Below, one piece after another: positions 8,444 to 17,447 of a stretch of DNA of 64,000 nt; positions within the stretch are counted from its first letter, which is position 1, and the number at the start of each line of letters is the position of its first letter. Under the pieces are notes generated by a model. The model saw only the letters and a list, made by a program, of their open reading frames with translations. It had not been told where the DNA came from and did not search any database. This DNA comes from Gaetbulibacter sp. 4G1 (GTDB lineage: Bacteria > Bacteroidota > Bacteroidia > Flavobacteriales > Flavobacteriaceae): NCBI RefSeq assembly GCF_002741945.1, contig NZ_MDVN01000012.1:1-64000 (forward strand). Reading direction: 5' to 3'. A program made the translations under genes and the position numbers.

Positions 8444-11400
8444 ATGAAGAATAATTTAATGAAACTACTGTTCATTTCTAGTAGAGTTTATTTACTATTA
8501 ATATTTGTTTTTATTTCTTGTAAAAAAGAAGATGGTAGAACATTAAAACTTGAAAATGAAACAAAAGATAATTACATGGTTTTAATCACCGGAGATACTT
8601 TAGAAACAAAGGTGCCAATTAAAATTGAAGGAAAAAAAATAGCGTTAAATAAGTCAGGTGTTATAAAAACTAGGCTTCAAAGCCCGCCAAAAATTATAAA
8701 AACAAAAGAAAATCTAAAAAGAATAGATGGGGCTAAAATTGTTTCGTTGCCAACTGAACCAAAACTGTTTGCATATGGTGAAAACGGAATCCCTTTTCCT
8801 AAAGATACCGTATTAGGAGGAAAAGTAAGTTCAGTTTTTTACCCAAAACCAATAAAATCAGAAAAACCATTATATAGAGATAATGCCATTTTAGATATTC
8901 AGTGGATGGATGTAGATCAAGGGTTAAATTCCTCATATGTAGTTTACTGTTTCGAAGATTCAAGAAATAATATTTGGATTGGATATTATGGAGGAGGAGT
9001 AAGTAAATTTGATGGAATTGAATTTGTCCATTTTACAGATAAAGAAGGATTGTACAATAACTATGTTTGGAACATATTTGAAGATAGTAAACAAAATATA
9101 TGGTTTGGACATTATTCGGGAGGGGTGACAAAATTTGACGGAAAGACATTTACACATTACTCTGATGAGAATGGGTTTCCTGACAGAACAATTTGGAGTA
9201 TTATTGAAGATAAATCTAATAATATATGGTTTGGTACTTCTAATGGAGCCGTTAAATATAATGGTGAAAAATTCACGCATTATACCGCTGATGACGGTAT
9301 AATAGGGAGTAATATAGTATCAATGATAGAAGATGCTAAAGGAAATATATGGTTTGCTACCAAAAATTCTGGACTTAGTATTTTTAACGGAAAATCTTTC
9401 TACTCTTATACAGAAAAAGATGGCTTGCCTGATAATAGAACCTTATCAGTTTATGAAGCCTCTGATAAGAGCATTTGGATAGGAACCTATGGCGGAGCGT
9501 GTAAATATGACGGATATACATTTGAGATTTTTACTACTAACGAAGGGTTGACTCATAATAAAGTGATATCAATAGTTGAAGACAAAAACAATAATATTTG
9601 GTTTGGAACACATGGAGGTGGATTGTCAAGATACAATGGTAAAACAATTAATAGTATCACTAAAAATGAAGGCTTGCCACATAATGAAATTAGGAACTTA
9701 CTTATAGACAGTAAAAATAACTTATGGGGAGGAACAGAAGGAGCTGGGCTTTTTAAGTTGAATCTTAATTCTTTTCTACATTATACAGAAAAGGACGGTT
9801 TGCCAACAGAGCAAGTATATTCAATTTATGAAGATAAAAAAGGAAATATTTGGTTTGGAACTTACGGAGGCGGATTGTCTAAATATGATGGCTCTAGCTT
9901 TAGTAACTACGGTGAAGAACAGGGCTTAATTGCAAAAAATATTATATCCATAACCGAGGATAAAAAAGGAAATATTTGGTTTGGCACTTTTAGTCATGGA
10001 CTATATAAATTTGATGGAAAAACGTTTACACAATACAATACCGATTCTGGTTTAACAGTAAACATGGTATGGAGTATTTTAGAAGATTCTAAAGGGAATA
10101 TATGGATAGGTACTGAAATGGGTGGCTTGAGTCGATTTGATGGTGAGGAATTTATAAATTATAGTTATGAGCAAGGTTTTTCTAGCTATGCTATTTGGGA
10201 TATATTAGAAGATAAAGAAGGAAACATATGGATAGCAACTAATAGAGGTGGAGTAAGTAAATATAAAGACGGAGAATTTACTTTTTATGGGCTAAATGAA
10301 GGTTTGCCAAGTGATATTGTCTGGACTATTTTAGAAGATGATAAAGGAAATATTTGGTTTGGGACACATAAAGGATTATGCATGTATGATGGAGAAACTA
10401 TAAAAAGCTTTTCAGAAAAGGATGGTTTATCTAATAATATAGTGTGGTCTTTATTACAAGATCAAAATGAGAATATATGGATTGGGACAAGCAAAGGGCT
10501 GAATTGTTTGGTGTTAGAAGAAGAATTGATTTCAAAAATTGATAAAAGTGTAAAAACGAGTTCTATTGATGGGTATATAACAAGTTTTCAAAAAAATGAT
10601 GGACTAAAATCTACCATATTTTATGCAAACAGTAAGCTTATTGATAAAAATAAAGATATGTGGTTGGGTACATTAGGAGGTGTTATAAACTTTAATCTTG
10701 ATAACTTTAATTTAATAGGGACACCGCCAGTAATTCAATTAAGTACAATAGAAATCAATCAACAAAACATTAATTATAGCTTGTTGAACGACACTATTTA
10801 TAATACTTCAACACCCTTTATAAGCAGAATGAAAAGTTATGCTTCTGGAGTTGAGAATTTTCATAATTACCCTAAAAAATTACATTTACCTTATGATTTT
10901 AATCATTTAAATTTCAAGTTTGCAGCCATAGATTGGAGCGCGCCTCATAGTATTAAATACTCATATAAAGTTGATGGTTTGGATAATGAATGGAGTATTC
11001 CAAATAGTGAAAATAAAGCTAATTATAGAAATATTCCGTCAGGATCATATACTTTTAATGTTAAAGCTATTGGTAAATCTGGACAATGGAGTGAGCCATT
11101 ACAATATGTATTCTCAATATCACCTCCTTGGTGGTTAAGTAACTGGGCAATTAGTAGTTATTTAGCAATAGGCATACTTCTACTAATTGGAAGTTTTAAA
11201 TGGTATGGGTTTAGAATGAAAAAAAAGCAGTTAATATTAGAAAAAACTGTAACAGAAAGAACACTTACCATTAATAAACAAAAAGATGAACTTATTGATG
11301 CCTATGCCAGTTTAGAGCAAGAGCGAAACAAAATGGAGTTAAAAGCACTGTTAAATCAAATTAACCCACATTTTATTTTTAATGCTTTAAATTCAATACA

Positions 11401-11935
11401 ACAATTTATTGTATCAAATAATGTGAAAACATCATTAGACTATTTTAATAAATTTGGAAAATTAATACGTTCGTCATTAGAACATTCCGAAATGAAATTT
11501 GTTTCTATAGAAGAAGAAATCAGTGTTATTAAGAATTACGTAGATTTAGAAAACCTTAGATTTTCTGAACCTATTGATTTGAATTTTAACACCAATGACA
11601 TAGATGTTTATAATATTAAAATTCCTCCAATGTTTATTCAGCCAATTGTTGAAAATGCTATTATTCATGGACTAAGTGAAAAAGAGAATCATAAAACAAT
11701 CAATATTAACTTTAAAGAATACGAAAACCACATATTATGTAGTATACATGATAATGGTGTAGGTAGAAAGCATAAAAAAAGTAAAAAAAATAAAAACTCA
11801 GGATTGATTATAACCAAAAAGAGATTAATGTCTGTTTGGAATAACCGTAATAATATAGATTCGAAAATTATTATTAATGATTTAAAAGACCCGACAGGAA
11901 CCAAGGTTGAAATTAAATTGCCAAAAGATTTCTAA
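8444..11935 (+). CDS. Two-component propeller sensor histidine kinase (Reg_prop/Y_Y_Y/LytS type)
   Basis: The 1163-aa protein starts with a lipoprotein-like signal (VFISCKK, lipobox Cys26). About 14 propeller blades follow at roughly 155-755, each with a DxxGNIWFGT-like motif. Then come a Y_Y_Y domain (about 830-893), one membrane helix (about 900-922), a coiled linker, and a LytS/His_kinase domain with H976 (NQINPHFIFNALNS), an N box (QPIVENAIIHG) and an ATP-lid DNGVG. This is the Bacteroidota class of two-component sensors that bind ligands, often glycans, in the periplasm, but it phosphorylates a separate LytTR regulator rather than carrying its own. That regulator follows immediately with a 1-base stop/start overlap. 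The lipobox is unusual for this class; an ordinary signal peptide is the alternative. Confidence 0.93.
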   Translation: MKNNLMKLLFISSRVYLLLIFVFISCKKEDGRTLKLENETKDNYMVLITGDTLETKVPIKIEGKKIALNKSGVIKTRLQSPPKIIKTKENLKRIDGAKIVSLPTEPKLFAYGENGIPFPKDTVLGGKVSSVFYPKPIKSEKPLYRDNAILDIQWMDVDQGLNSSYVVYCFEDSRNNIWIGYYGGGVSKFDGIEFVHFTDKEGLYNNYVWNIFEDSKQNIWFGHYSGGVTKFDGKTFTHYSDENGFPDRTIWSIIEDKSNNIWFGTSNGAVKYNGEKFTHYTADDGIIGSNIVSMIEDAKGNIWFATKNSGLSIFNGKSFYSYTEKDGLPDNRTLSVYEASDKSIWIGTYGGACKYDGYTFEIFTTNEGLTHNKVISIVEDKNNNIWFGTHGGGLSRYNGKTINSITKNEGLPHNEIRNLLIDSKNNLWGGTEGAGLFKLNLNSFLHYTEKDGLPTEQVYSIYEDKKGNIWFGTYGGGLSKYDGSSFSNYGEEQGLIAKNIISITEDKKGNIWFGTFSHGLYKFDGKTFTQYNTDSGLTVNMVWSILEDSKGNIWIGTEMGGLSRFDGEEFINYSYEQGFSSYAIWDILEDKEGNIWIATNRGGVSKYKDGEFTFYGLNEGLPSDIVWTILEDDKGNIWFGTHKGLCMYDGETIKSFSEKDGLSNNIVWSLLQDQNENIWIGTSKGLNCLVLEEELISKIDKSVKTSSIDGYITSFQKNDGLKSTIFYANSKLIDKNKDMWLGTLGGVINFNLDNFNLIGTPPVIQLSTIEINQQNINYSLLNDTIYNTSTPFISRMKSYASGVENFHNYPKKLHLPYDFNHLNFKFAAIDWSAPHSIKYSYKVDGLDNEWSIPNSENKANYRNIPSGSYTFNVKAIGKSGQWSEPLQYVFSISPPWWLSNWAISSYLAIGILLLIGSFKWYGFRMKKKQLILEKTVTERTLTINKQKDELIDAYASLEQERNKMELKALLNQINPHFIFNALNSIQQFIVSNNVKTSLDYFNKFGKLIRSSLEHSEMKFVSIEEEISVIKNYVDLENLRFSEPIDLNFNTNDIDVYNIKIPPMFIQPIVENAIIHGLSEKENHKTININFKEYENHILCSIHDNGVGRKHKKSKKNKNSGLIITKKRLMSVWNNRNNIDSKIIINDLKDPTGTKVEIKLPKDF

Positions 11936-12669
11936 TGATAAAAGCAATATTAGTTGATGACGAAAAAGGAGCGTTAGAAACGCTATCTGGAATGTTGAAT
12001 TTGTTTTGCAAAGATGTTCAAATTTTAGGAAAAGCGTCTTCTGCAAATGAAGCCAGAAGTTTAATTAAAGAGTTTAATCCAGATTTGGTTTTTTTAGATA
12101 TTAGGATGCCTTATGAGAATGGATTTGATTTATTGGAGTCGATAGGTAATCATACGTTTCATGTTGTTTTTACAACGGCATATAATAATTACGCGCTTAA
12201 AGCAATAAAATTTAGTGCTTTAGATTATTTATTAAAACCTATAAATGTTGAAGAATTACAAAGAGCTGTATCAAAAGTGTCAAAAATTGTGGTAAACAAG
12301 GAGCAGTATAATGTTTTTAAAGCACATCAACTAAATAGTAAACACGAGCAAATTGTATTACCTCATAAAAATGGATTTCAAGTTGTTAACTATAACGAAA
12401 TATTAAGGTTTGAAGGAGACCGTAACTATACGAATGTTTATTTTTTGAATGGGAAACAATTTTTAGTGGCTAAAACATTAAAGGAGTACGAGGAACTATT
12501 AAAAGATCACAATTTTTTTAGGGTGCATCAATCTAATATTATAAATATAAAATGCGTTAAAGGCTATATAAAAGGAAGAGGAGGGAAAATTCAATTAATT
12601 GATAATACCGAGGTTGATTTAGCCAGAAGTAGGAAAAAGGAATTTTTAACTATTTTTAAATCACTTTGA
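11935..12669 (+). CDS. LytTR-family response regulator, partner of the propeller kinase
   Basis: The 244-aa protein has a receiver domain with acidic D8/D9, phosphoacceptor D55 (PDLVFLDIRMP) and LLKPI, then a LytTR domain at about 135-244 with FFRVHQSNIIN and a basic region (KGRGGKIQL). Its ATG overlaps the stop codon of the kinase by one base, so translational coupling and a cognate kinase-regulator pair are near certain. It is closer to the general AlgR/LytR type than the three orphan regulators in this window, which share a different YDEYAIxxFKT signature. The gene converges on the VOC protein at 12685 with a 15-base gap. Confidence 0.95.
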   Translation: MIKAILVDDEKGALETLSGMLNLFCKDVQILGKASSANEARSLIKEFNPDLVFLDIRMPYENGFDLLESIGNHTFHVVFTTAYNNYALKAIKFSALDYLLKPINVEELQRAVSKVSKIVVNKEQYNVFKAHQLNSKHEQIVLPHKNGFQVVNYNEILRFEGDRNYTNVYFLNGKQFLVAKTLKEYEELLKDHNFFRVHQSNIINIKCVKGYIKGRGGKIQLIDNTEVDLARSRKKEFLTIFKSL

Positions 12670-12684
12670 TAAAATAATTATAAA

Positions 12685-13101
12685 CTACTTAGCAAACAGT
12701 TGGTTTATATCTTTAAAGGCTTTAAATTCTAAAGCGTTATCGCACGGATCTTTAAAAAACATTGTGGCTTGCTCACCAGCTAAACCTTCAAACCTAATAT
12801 AGGGTTCAATTATAAATACTATGTTTTTCTTTTTTAATTCCTCTGCGAAGGTGTGAAAATCATCCCAGGGTAAAACCACTCCAAAATGCGGCACAGGTAC
12901 ATCTTTTCCATCAACTAGATTGGTGTATAAATTGCTATTCGATTTTGGTTTATAGTGAATTACTAATTGATGGTTAAAAAAATTGAAATCCACCCATTGA
13001 TCACTGCTTCGTCCTTCTTCACAACCTAAAATGTCGCGATAAAAAATTCGACATAATTGTAAATCATGAACAGGAATTGCTAAATGAAAGGGTGAAGCCA
13101 T
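12685..13101 (-). CDS. VOC-family (glyoxalase/dioxygenase-fold) protein
   Basis: The frame is open back to 13155, but the start chosen is ATG 13101. It begins [14 protein letters not shown], the typical first strand of a VOC module, and gives 138 aa. Two beta-alpha-beta-beta-beta modules are visible. Likely metal ligands are the His in FHLAIPVHD, the His in VPHFGVVLP, and the Glu of NALEFKAF near the C-terminus. Proteins of this type bind a divalent metal, but substrates range from methylglyoxal to antibiotics and cannot be assigned. It is probably co-transcribed with the exported protein 37 bases upstream. Confidence 0.85.
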   Translation of the reverse strand: MASPFHLAIPVHDLQLCRIFYRDILGCEEGRSSDQWVDFNFFNHQLVIHYKPKSNSNLYTNLVDGKDVPVPHFGVVLPWDDFHTFAEELKKKNIVFIIEPYIRFEGLAGEQATMFFKDPCDNALEFKAFKDINQLFAK

Positions 13102-13138
13102 TGTTATAAATATAAAAAATAATTTATAAAAATAGTAT

Positions 13139-13705
13139 TTATTTTTTGCATTCAATTTTCCAAGTTGGATATACGATTTTTTCAGAAATGTCTACCCATT
13201 CCCCTATCCATTTGTATCCTATTTTGGTTATATCATAAAAAGTTAATCTAAAAAAACCATCCATTCCGTTTGGAGCTTTCTGTTTACGATACAATACAAT
13301 GTTTCCGTTTGCTTGTTTATTTCCTGTCCATGTTGATAAGGTTAACGATGGTGACTTTGATGAGTAATAATGTACATACCATTTACTGCTATCAGCAATA
13401 AATTGTCTGATACTTCCTGAGTGTCCACCATCAACTTTTAAAGTCTCATCTTGCACCCCCATACCGTTCATTATATATTTCCATCTCCAAATCATATCTA
13501 TAGTGCTATTCCAAGTTCCATCTTGTTTTCTACTTGTAGATTTACAATTACATTCCCCAATTAAAGTATCAAAATCTTTAATTTGATCTGGAGCATTAGG
13601 ATTTGCTTTCCCATATGGGTAGGTTTCAGAAACATCGTACTCATATTGAGCAAATGCTGTAATTGATGTTATAATAAGTACGATAGTAATGTATGCTCTT
13701 TTCAT
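13139..13705 (-). CDS. Exported DUF1579-like protein
   Basis: The 188-aa protein has a signal peptide ([20 protein letters not shown]). The mature region resembles the DUF1579 family: a D-x-LIGE-type opening ([10 protein letters not shown]), an [16 protein letters not shown] strand, and a C-terminal [21 protein letters not shown] strand. This suggests a lipocalin-like beta-barrel in the periplasm. No catalytic residues are evident and the function is unknown. The VOC gene follows on the same strand after 37 bases. Upstream lies one copy of the duplicated intergenic element, which may contain its promoter. Confidence 0.7.
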   Translation of the reverse strand: MKRAYITIVLIITSITAFAQYEYDVSETYPYGKANPNAPDQIKDFDTLIGECNCKSTSRKQDGTWNSTIDMIWRWKYIMNGMGVQDETLKVDGGHSGSIRQFIADSSKWYVHYYSSKSPSLTLSTWTGNKQANGNIVLYRKQKAPNGMDGFFRLTFYDITKIGYKWIGEWVDISEKIVYPTWKIECKK

Positions 13706-13725
13706 AAATGATTTAGTTTAGTTTT

Positions 13726-13806
13726 CTCAAATCAATAAAAAAAGACTTTACAAAAAATAAAAATGCAGAGAACTGGTATTTATTTGCAGTAAGCTTAGTT
13801 AATTAA
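13726..13806 (-). repeat. Intergenic repeat element, copy 1
   Basis: This 81-base segment aligns without gaps to 17356-17436 (constant offset 3630), with about 65 matching positions by hand count. Three blocks are identical: atcaataaaa, aaatgcagag and tatttgcagt. Read on the minus strand, an AAGCTTAC arm can pair with GTAAAG before a T-run, so it may work as a terminator for the SGNH hydrolase transcript ending at 13883. It also sits just upstream of the ATG at 13705. Confidence 0.65.
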
Positions 13807-13882
13807 ATTATAAAAAATCAAGATTTTTATTAAGAGCCTTCATTGATTTGTTTGGAAAACAAACATGTATGTTTAAAAAATG

Positions 13883-16012
13883 TTATTTTTTAACAATTTT
13901 AATGATTTTAGGAGAACCGTTATCTGGATGAATGACTAAAAAATATAAGCCTTTATTCAATTTTTTTAAATCTATGTGTTTATTTACGTTGCTACTGTTT
14001 AATGTAATGATTTTAACTCCTAAATTAGTAATAATTTCAATTTTATTAATTTTCAAATTATTACTAGAAGATTTAATTTTTAAGAGATTTTTTACAGGGT
14101 TTGGAGAGATTTCAAAAATTGACTTATTTGTCTTTACAAGATTTAGAGGCTTAGCAATTTCTTCAGATATAATATTAGTACTTTGTGCTAAATTGATTAG
14201 AGGTTTACTTCCAAAAACAGCTTGACCGTCTAATGGCGCATATAATTCTAAGCTAGATTTTAGCATGATTCCATTGTTTAGTAAACCTATTTCATTGCTA
14301 GACATGGCAGACCTATAAAAAAACCAATCTTTATAATCTATTGTTGAGGGCGAGTTTAAAGGATGCAGATAAAAATTATCACAAATTAATTGTTCATTAA
14401 GATTACCAGATTCAAATTCATCAGTATAAAGTATAGTTTTGTTTTGAGCGTAATAATGAGTCAAAGTAATTTTATGCCATGAATTATCATTTATAATTGT
14501 ACTTCCTATAATTTCTAACCCAGATGGTGAAACGTATTTAAGATATCCTGAAGAGTTTATAGAAAAATACCCGATTCCTGTTGCACTAGTTAAAGCTGCT
14601 ATATTTCCTGTTGAAGATGTTTTAATATCAAATGAGTTTGTAAATGAATGAATAATATTTTCAGGATTAAATGATAGCTGACGGTTACTAATTGAGCTAC
14701 CTAATGCTATATATGTGTTATTAATTTTTTGTGGCTGTGTTTTATTCAAATTTAACGCATCAAATAGTGATGGGACAATTGCATAGAAAAGCTCAGAGTG
14801 CCCTAAATTATTAGGGTGGCTAGCGTCATCATTATAACTTGTTACCCATTTTCCAGTAGTGTCATCAATGGCTCCTAGCAAGTTTATACTTGGAACATCC
14901 CATTGGTGAATTAATAGATTCATTTCTTTTATAAAGTCATAATCAGTAGCATTGTAGTTATTATTTGGGTAACAATTCATAATGATTGGAGTTTTTCCTT
15001 TTGCTTCTGCATTACTGATTAATAGTTGCAAATTATCTCTAAACTGATTAAATTTTGGTTGACCAAAATCATGAATACCTTCATTCCACAATGAAAGACC
15101 GTATATTACATATTTAGAAAGTTCTGGTAATAAATCACAATCCCACCTGTTTAATACATCTAAAGTATTATTTCCGGGGATAGAAATATTTGTAAAACCC
15201 CAATCAAAACCGTCACCATCATTAAAACGTTGTTTTAATAAAGTATTATATAATGCCATATAACCTTTATTTATATCTGCTCCTTGCCCATTGGCAACAG
15301 AAGACCCCATTATAGCAATTAAATTATTGTCTAAAGAAATTGCATTAGCGTCATTATATTCAATAACCTCCATAAAATTTATATAGGCAAAAGAATTTGT
15401 ATGCTTGGTAATGGTTATTTTTATTTCACCATTGCAATTAGGGAAAATGATATCTGAAACATATAGATTACTGTTATTTCCATGGTATCCATTACCTCCA
15501 ATGTCTGGTCCCGAGGTTTGTAATGTTCCACTGGTAGAATTAAACCCGTCAATATCATATCTGCTCTCTCTATTTTCAGTAGTATTTCTACTTCCAAATA
15601 TTTTAAATCGATATCCTCTCTCTGTATTTAAAGAAGAAAAAGTAATACTACCTGAAGTATCAGTGAAAAAATAATCTTCTGTAACTGTATTAATAGCATA
15701 ATTACCTAGTAATAAAGGGTCGGGAACCAATAACCCTCCATTTAATATTCCGTTTGAAGCTAATTGGTTAGTGACCTCTAATTTATAAACTACTCCTGTA
15801 TTAATACTATTAAATAACGAGAGCTTAGTACCAGTTGCAAAAGGGTTAAAAATATTGTTCCAATAATTACTGTTTGCGTCCGGGTTAACTGTAGTATTTC
15901 CATTTGTGTTATCATTAGGGCCAAAATCTATTAAAAAACTTTGCTCAATTGTCTGTGCTTGACAAGTAAAATGGGACAATATGCAGAATAAAATAAAGAA
16001 AATTTTTTTCAT
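13883..16012 (-). CDS. Secreted SGNH/GDSL-family hydrolase with LamG-like and T9SS sorting domains
   Basis: The 709-aa protein has a signal peptide (ends FTCQAQ) and an N-terminal beta-rich domain at about 25-220. An SGNH hydrolase core spans about 228-415: block I IAIMGSSVANGQ (nucleophile S238 likely), block II around G280, block III SLWNEG around N310, and block V DDASHPNNLGH with D396/H399. A concanavalin-like domain follows (about 430-610). The T9SS type A sorting domain (about 635-709) contains ISPNPVKNLLKI and GLYFLVIHPD. SGNH enzymes are commonly esterases or deacetylases acting on acylated polysaccharides or lipids; the substrate here is not visible. It should be secreted across the outer membrane. 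It is a single-gene unit with the repeat element downstream. Confidence 0.88.
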   Translation of the reverse strand: MKKIFFILFCILSHFTCQAQTIEQSFLIDFGPNDNTNGNTTVNPDANSNYWNNIFNPFATGTKLSLFNSINTGVVYKLEVTNQLASNGILNGGLLVPDPLLLGNYAINTVTEDYFFTDTSGSITFSSLNTERGYRFKIFGSRNTTENRESRYDIDGFNSTSGTLQTSGPDIGGNGYHGNNSNLYVSDIIFPNCNGEIKITITKHTNSFAYINFMEVIEYNDANAISLDNNLIAIMGSSVANGQGADINKGYMALYNTLLKQRFNDGDGFDWGFTNISIPGNNTLDVLNRWDCDLLPELSKYVIYGLSLWNEGIHDFGQPKFNQFRDNLQLLISNAEAKGKTPIIMNCYPNNNYNATDYDFIKEMNLLIHQWDVPSINLLGAIDDTTGKWVTSYNDDASHPNNLGHSELFYAIVPSLFDALNLNKTQPQKINNTYIALGSSISNRQLSFNPENIIHSFTNSFDIKTSSTGNIAALTSATGIGYFSINSSGYLKYVSPSGLEIIGSTIINDNSWHKITLTHYYAQNKTILYTDEFESGNLNEQLICDNFYLHPLNSPSTIDYKDWFFYRSAMSSNEIGLLNNGIMLKSSLELYAPLDGQAVFGSKPLINLAQSTNIISEEIAKPLNLVKTNKSIFEISPNPVKNLLKIKSSSNNLKINKIEIITNLGVKIITLNSSNVNKHIDLKKLNKGLYFLVIHPDNGSPKIIKIVKK

Positions 16013-16394
16013 AATCGGTTTTTAAATTTGTTTCTATATTATTTGCTGTCTATCTATTGATAAGTAGCAAATAATAAGCTTTTAATACGATTAGTCCCAA
16101 CTAAAAAATTAATAAGTCTTACTTTTATTTATATCTTTTTTGAAGTTCTTTAATTTGATTTTTGGGCTATTATTAGGTTCAAATTAATGAGTTTTAACTC
16201 ATATATTATTATTTGTAAATTGTTTAAATGTGGCTTTTGAAGTTAATTTTCTTTTGTAAAGGAATAATAGGTTTGAGCCATATGCAATAATTTATATACA
16301 AAGACTAAAAAAAGACTTGTCAATAAGTAAAAATAATTGATGAAACTCGTTAATTTGCTTTTGTAGTATTTTGGGTAATTTTATATACTGTTAA
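16013..16394. other. Intergenic region, 382 bases, no gene seen
   Basis: The region is very AT-rich and has no ORF worth calling. It should contain the promoter of the SGNH hydrolase on the minus strand and the end of the LytTR transcript. A perfect 7-base inverted repeat with a 2-base spacer, ATGAGTT-TT-AACTCAT, lies at 16187-16202. It could be a binding site, but nothing ties it to a specific regulator. Confidence 0.45.
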
Positions 16395-17138
16395 TTATGA
16401 TAACAAATTTTTAAGTATGTAATAACGTTCTTGACTTATTTGGATTTTTTCTGAGTGCATAGGTGAGACGTTTAAAAAAAAATTACCAGAACTACCTTTA
16501 AAAAAAGATTTAATAGTATTTACGTTTGCTATTATTTGCCTATTTACTCTAAAAAAGGAATGGGGCTCAAGAATTTTTTCTAAATGATTTAAGGAATAAT
16601 TTGTCATATACGATTTTCCATTAAACAATTTTATAAAAACAATTTCAGTTCGATAGAAATAGGCAACCTCCTCTGTTTTTACAGGAATAAACTCTTTCCC
16701 TTCTTTTACCAAGAAACGTTTTTTATATTCGATTTGTTTAAATGAGTTAGCTGTTAGTATATGGTTGTTGTTAATAATTAGTTTATTTTCAGAGAAAGTA
16801 ATTAAAGCTTCTTTTAAGCATTCATAGTCAATTGGTTTTAAAAGATATTCGATGCCACTAGTTTTAAATACTTGAATAGCGTATTCATCATATGCAGTAG
16901 TGAAAATAACTGGGCTTAAAATTTTGTGTTCTTTGAAGATCTCTAAAGATTTTCCGTCAGATAAATGAATGTCCATAAATATTAAATCTGGAGGGAAATT
17001 GCTTTTTAACCATTTAATAGAGTCAGCAACTGAAGAAATGATAGCCTCAATTTTTATTTCTAAATTACTTTTCTCTAATAAATCAATTAAATGAGTTACA
17101 GATAGGGTTTCATCTTCAATAATTATTGTCTTTATCAT
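16395..17138 (-). CDS. Orphan LytTR-family response regulator
   Basis: The 247-aa protein has a receiver domain with E8/D9/E10, phosphoacceptor D56 (DLIFMDIHLSDG), TTAYDEYAI and LLKPI, then a LytTR domain with FFRVNRQIIAN. It belongs to the same subgroup as the regulators at 1724 and 7503 (shared TTAYDEYAIxxFKT and KKRFLVK) but is more diverged. No kinase gene is adjacent, so its partner is probably elsewhere, or one of the LytS kinases in this window. It is flanked by the SGNH hydrolase downstream and the second copy of the intergenic repeat upstream. Confidence 0.92.
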   Translation of the reverse strand: MIKTIIIEDETLSVTHLIDLLEKSNLEIKIEAIISSVADSIKWLKSNFPPDLIFMDIHLSDGKSLEIFKEHKILSPVIFTTAYDEYAIQVFKTSGIEYLLKPIDYECLKEALITFSENKLIINNNHILTANSFKQIEYKKRFLVKEGKEFIPVKTEEVAYFYRTEIVFIKLFNGKSYMTNYSLNHLEKILEPHSFFRVNRQIIANVNTIKSFFKGSSGNFFLNVSPMHSEKIQISQERYYILKNLLS

Positions 17139-17447
17139 AATGATAGAAATATTTAGACATCAAGTAATGGGAGTCAAGTATTGAATATATTGTTTATTTA
17201 ACTTTTCAAGACCAACATTATGAGGTTTTATGCTATATTCTTTTTTAAAGAATTTTATTTATAAATAATCTAATATTTCTGTTGAAAGATAATAATTGAA
17301 GTAAAGTGATAAGAAAGACGTTGGTTCCTTTTTTCATGATTAAAAGTTTTGTTTCATCAAATCAATAAAAAAAAAGCTTTACTATATTAAAAATGCAGAG
17401 AATGCATATCTATTTGCAGTAAGCTTTGTTAATTAAGCACCAAAAAG
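17139..17447. other. Intergenic region, about 309 bases, holding the second repeat copy
   Basis: No gene is visible. The part next to 17138 must hold the promoter of the LytTR regulator on the minus strand. Bases 17356-17436 are the second copy of the repeated element. Confidence 0.5.
17356..17436 (-). repeat. Intergenic repeat element, copy 2
   Basis: It matches 13726-13806 gap-free. On the minus strand it starts 11 bases after the stop of the membrane LytTR gene. AAGCTTAC pairs with GTAAAGCTT, followed by nine Ts, enclosing a small TGCA-TTCTC-TGCA hairpin. This arrangement looks like an elaborate intrinsic terminator, which would explain conservation of the arms, but the conserved loop blocks suggest an additional function. 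Confidence 0.65.
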
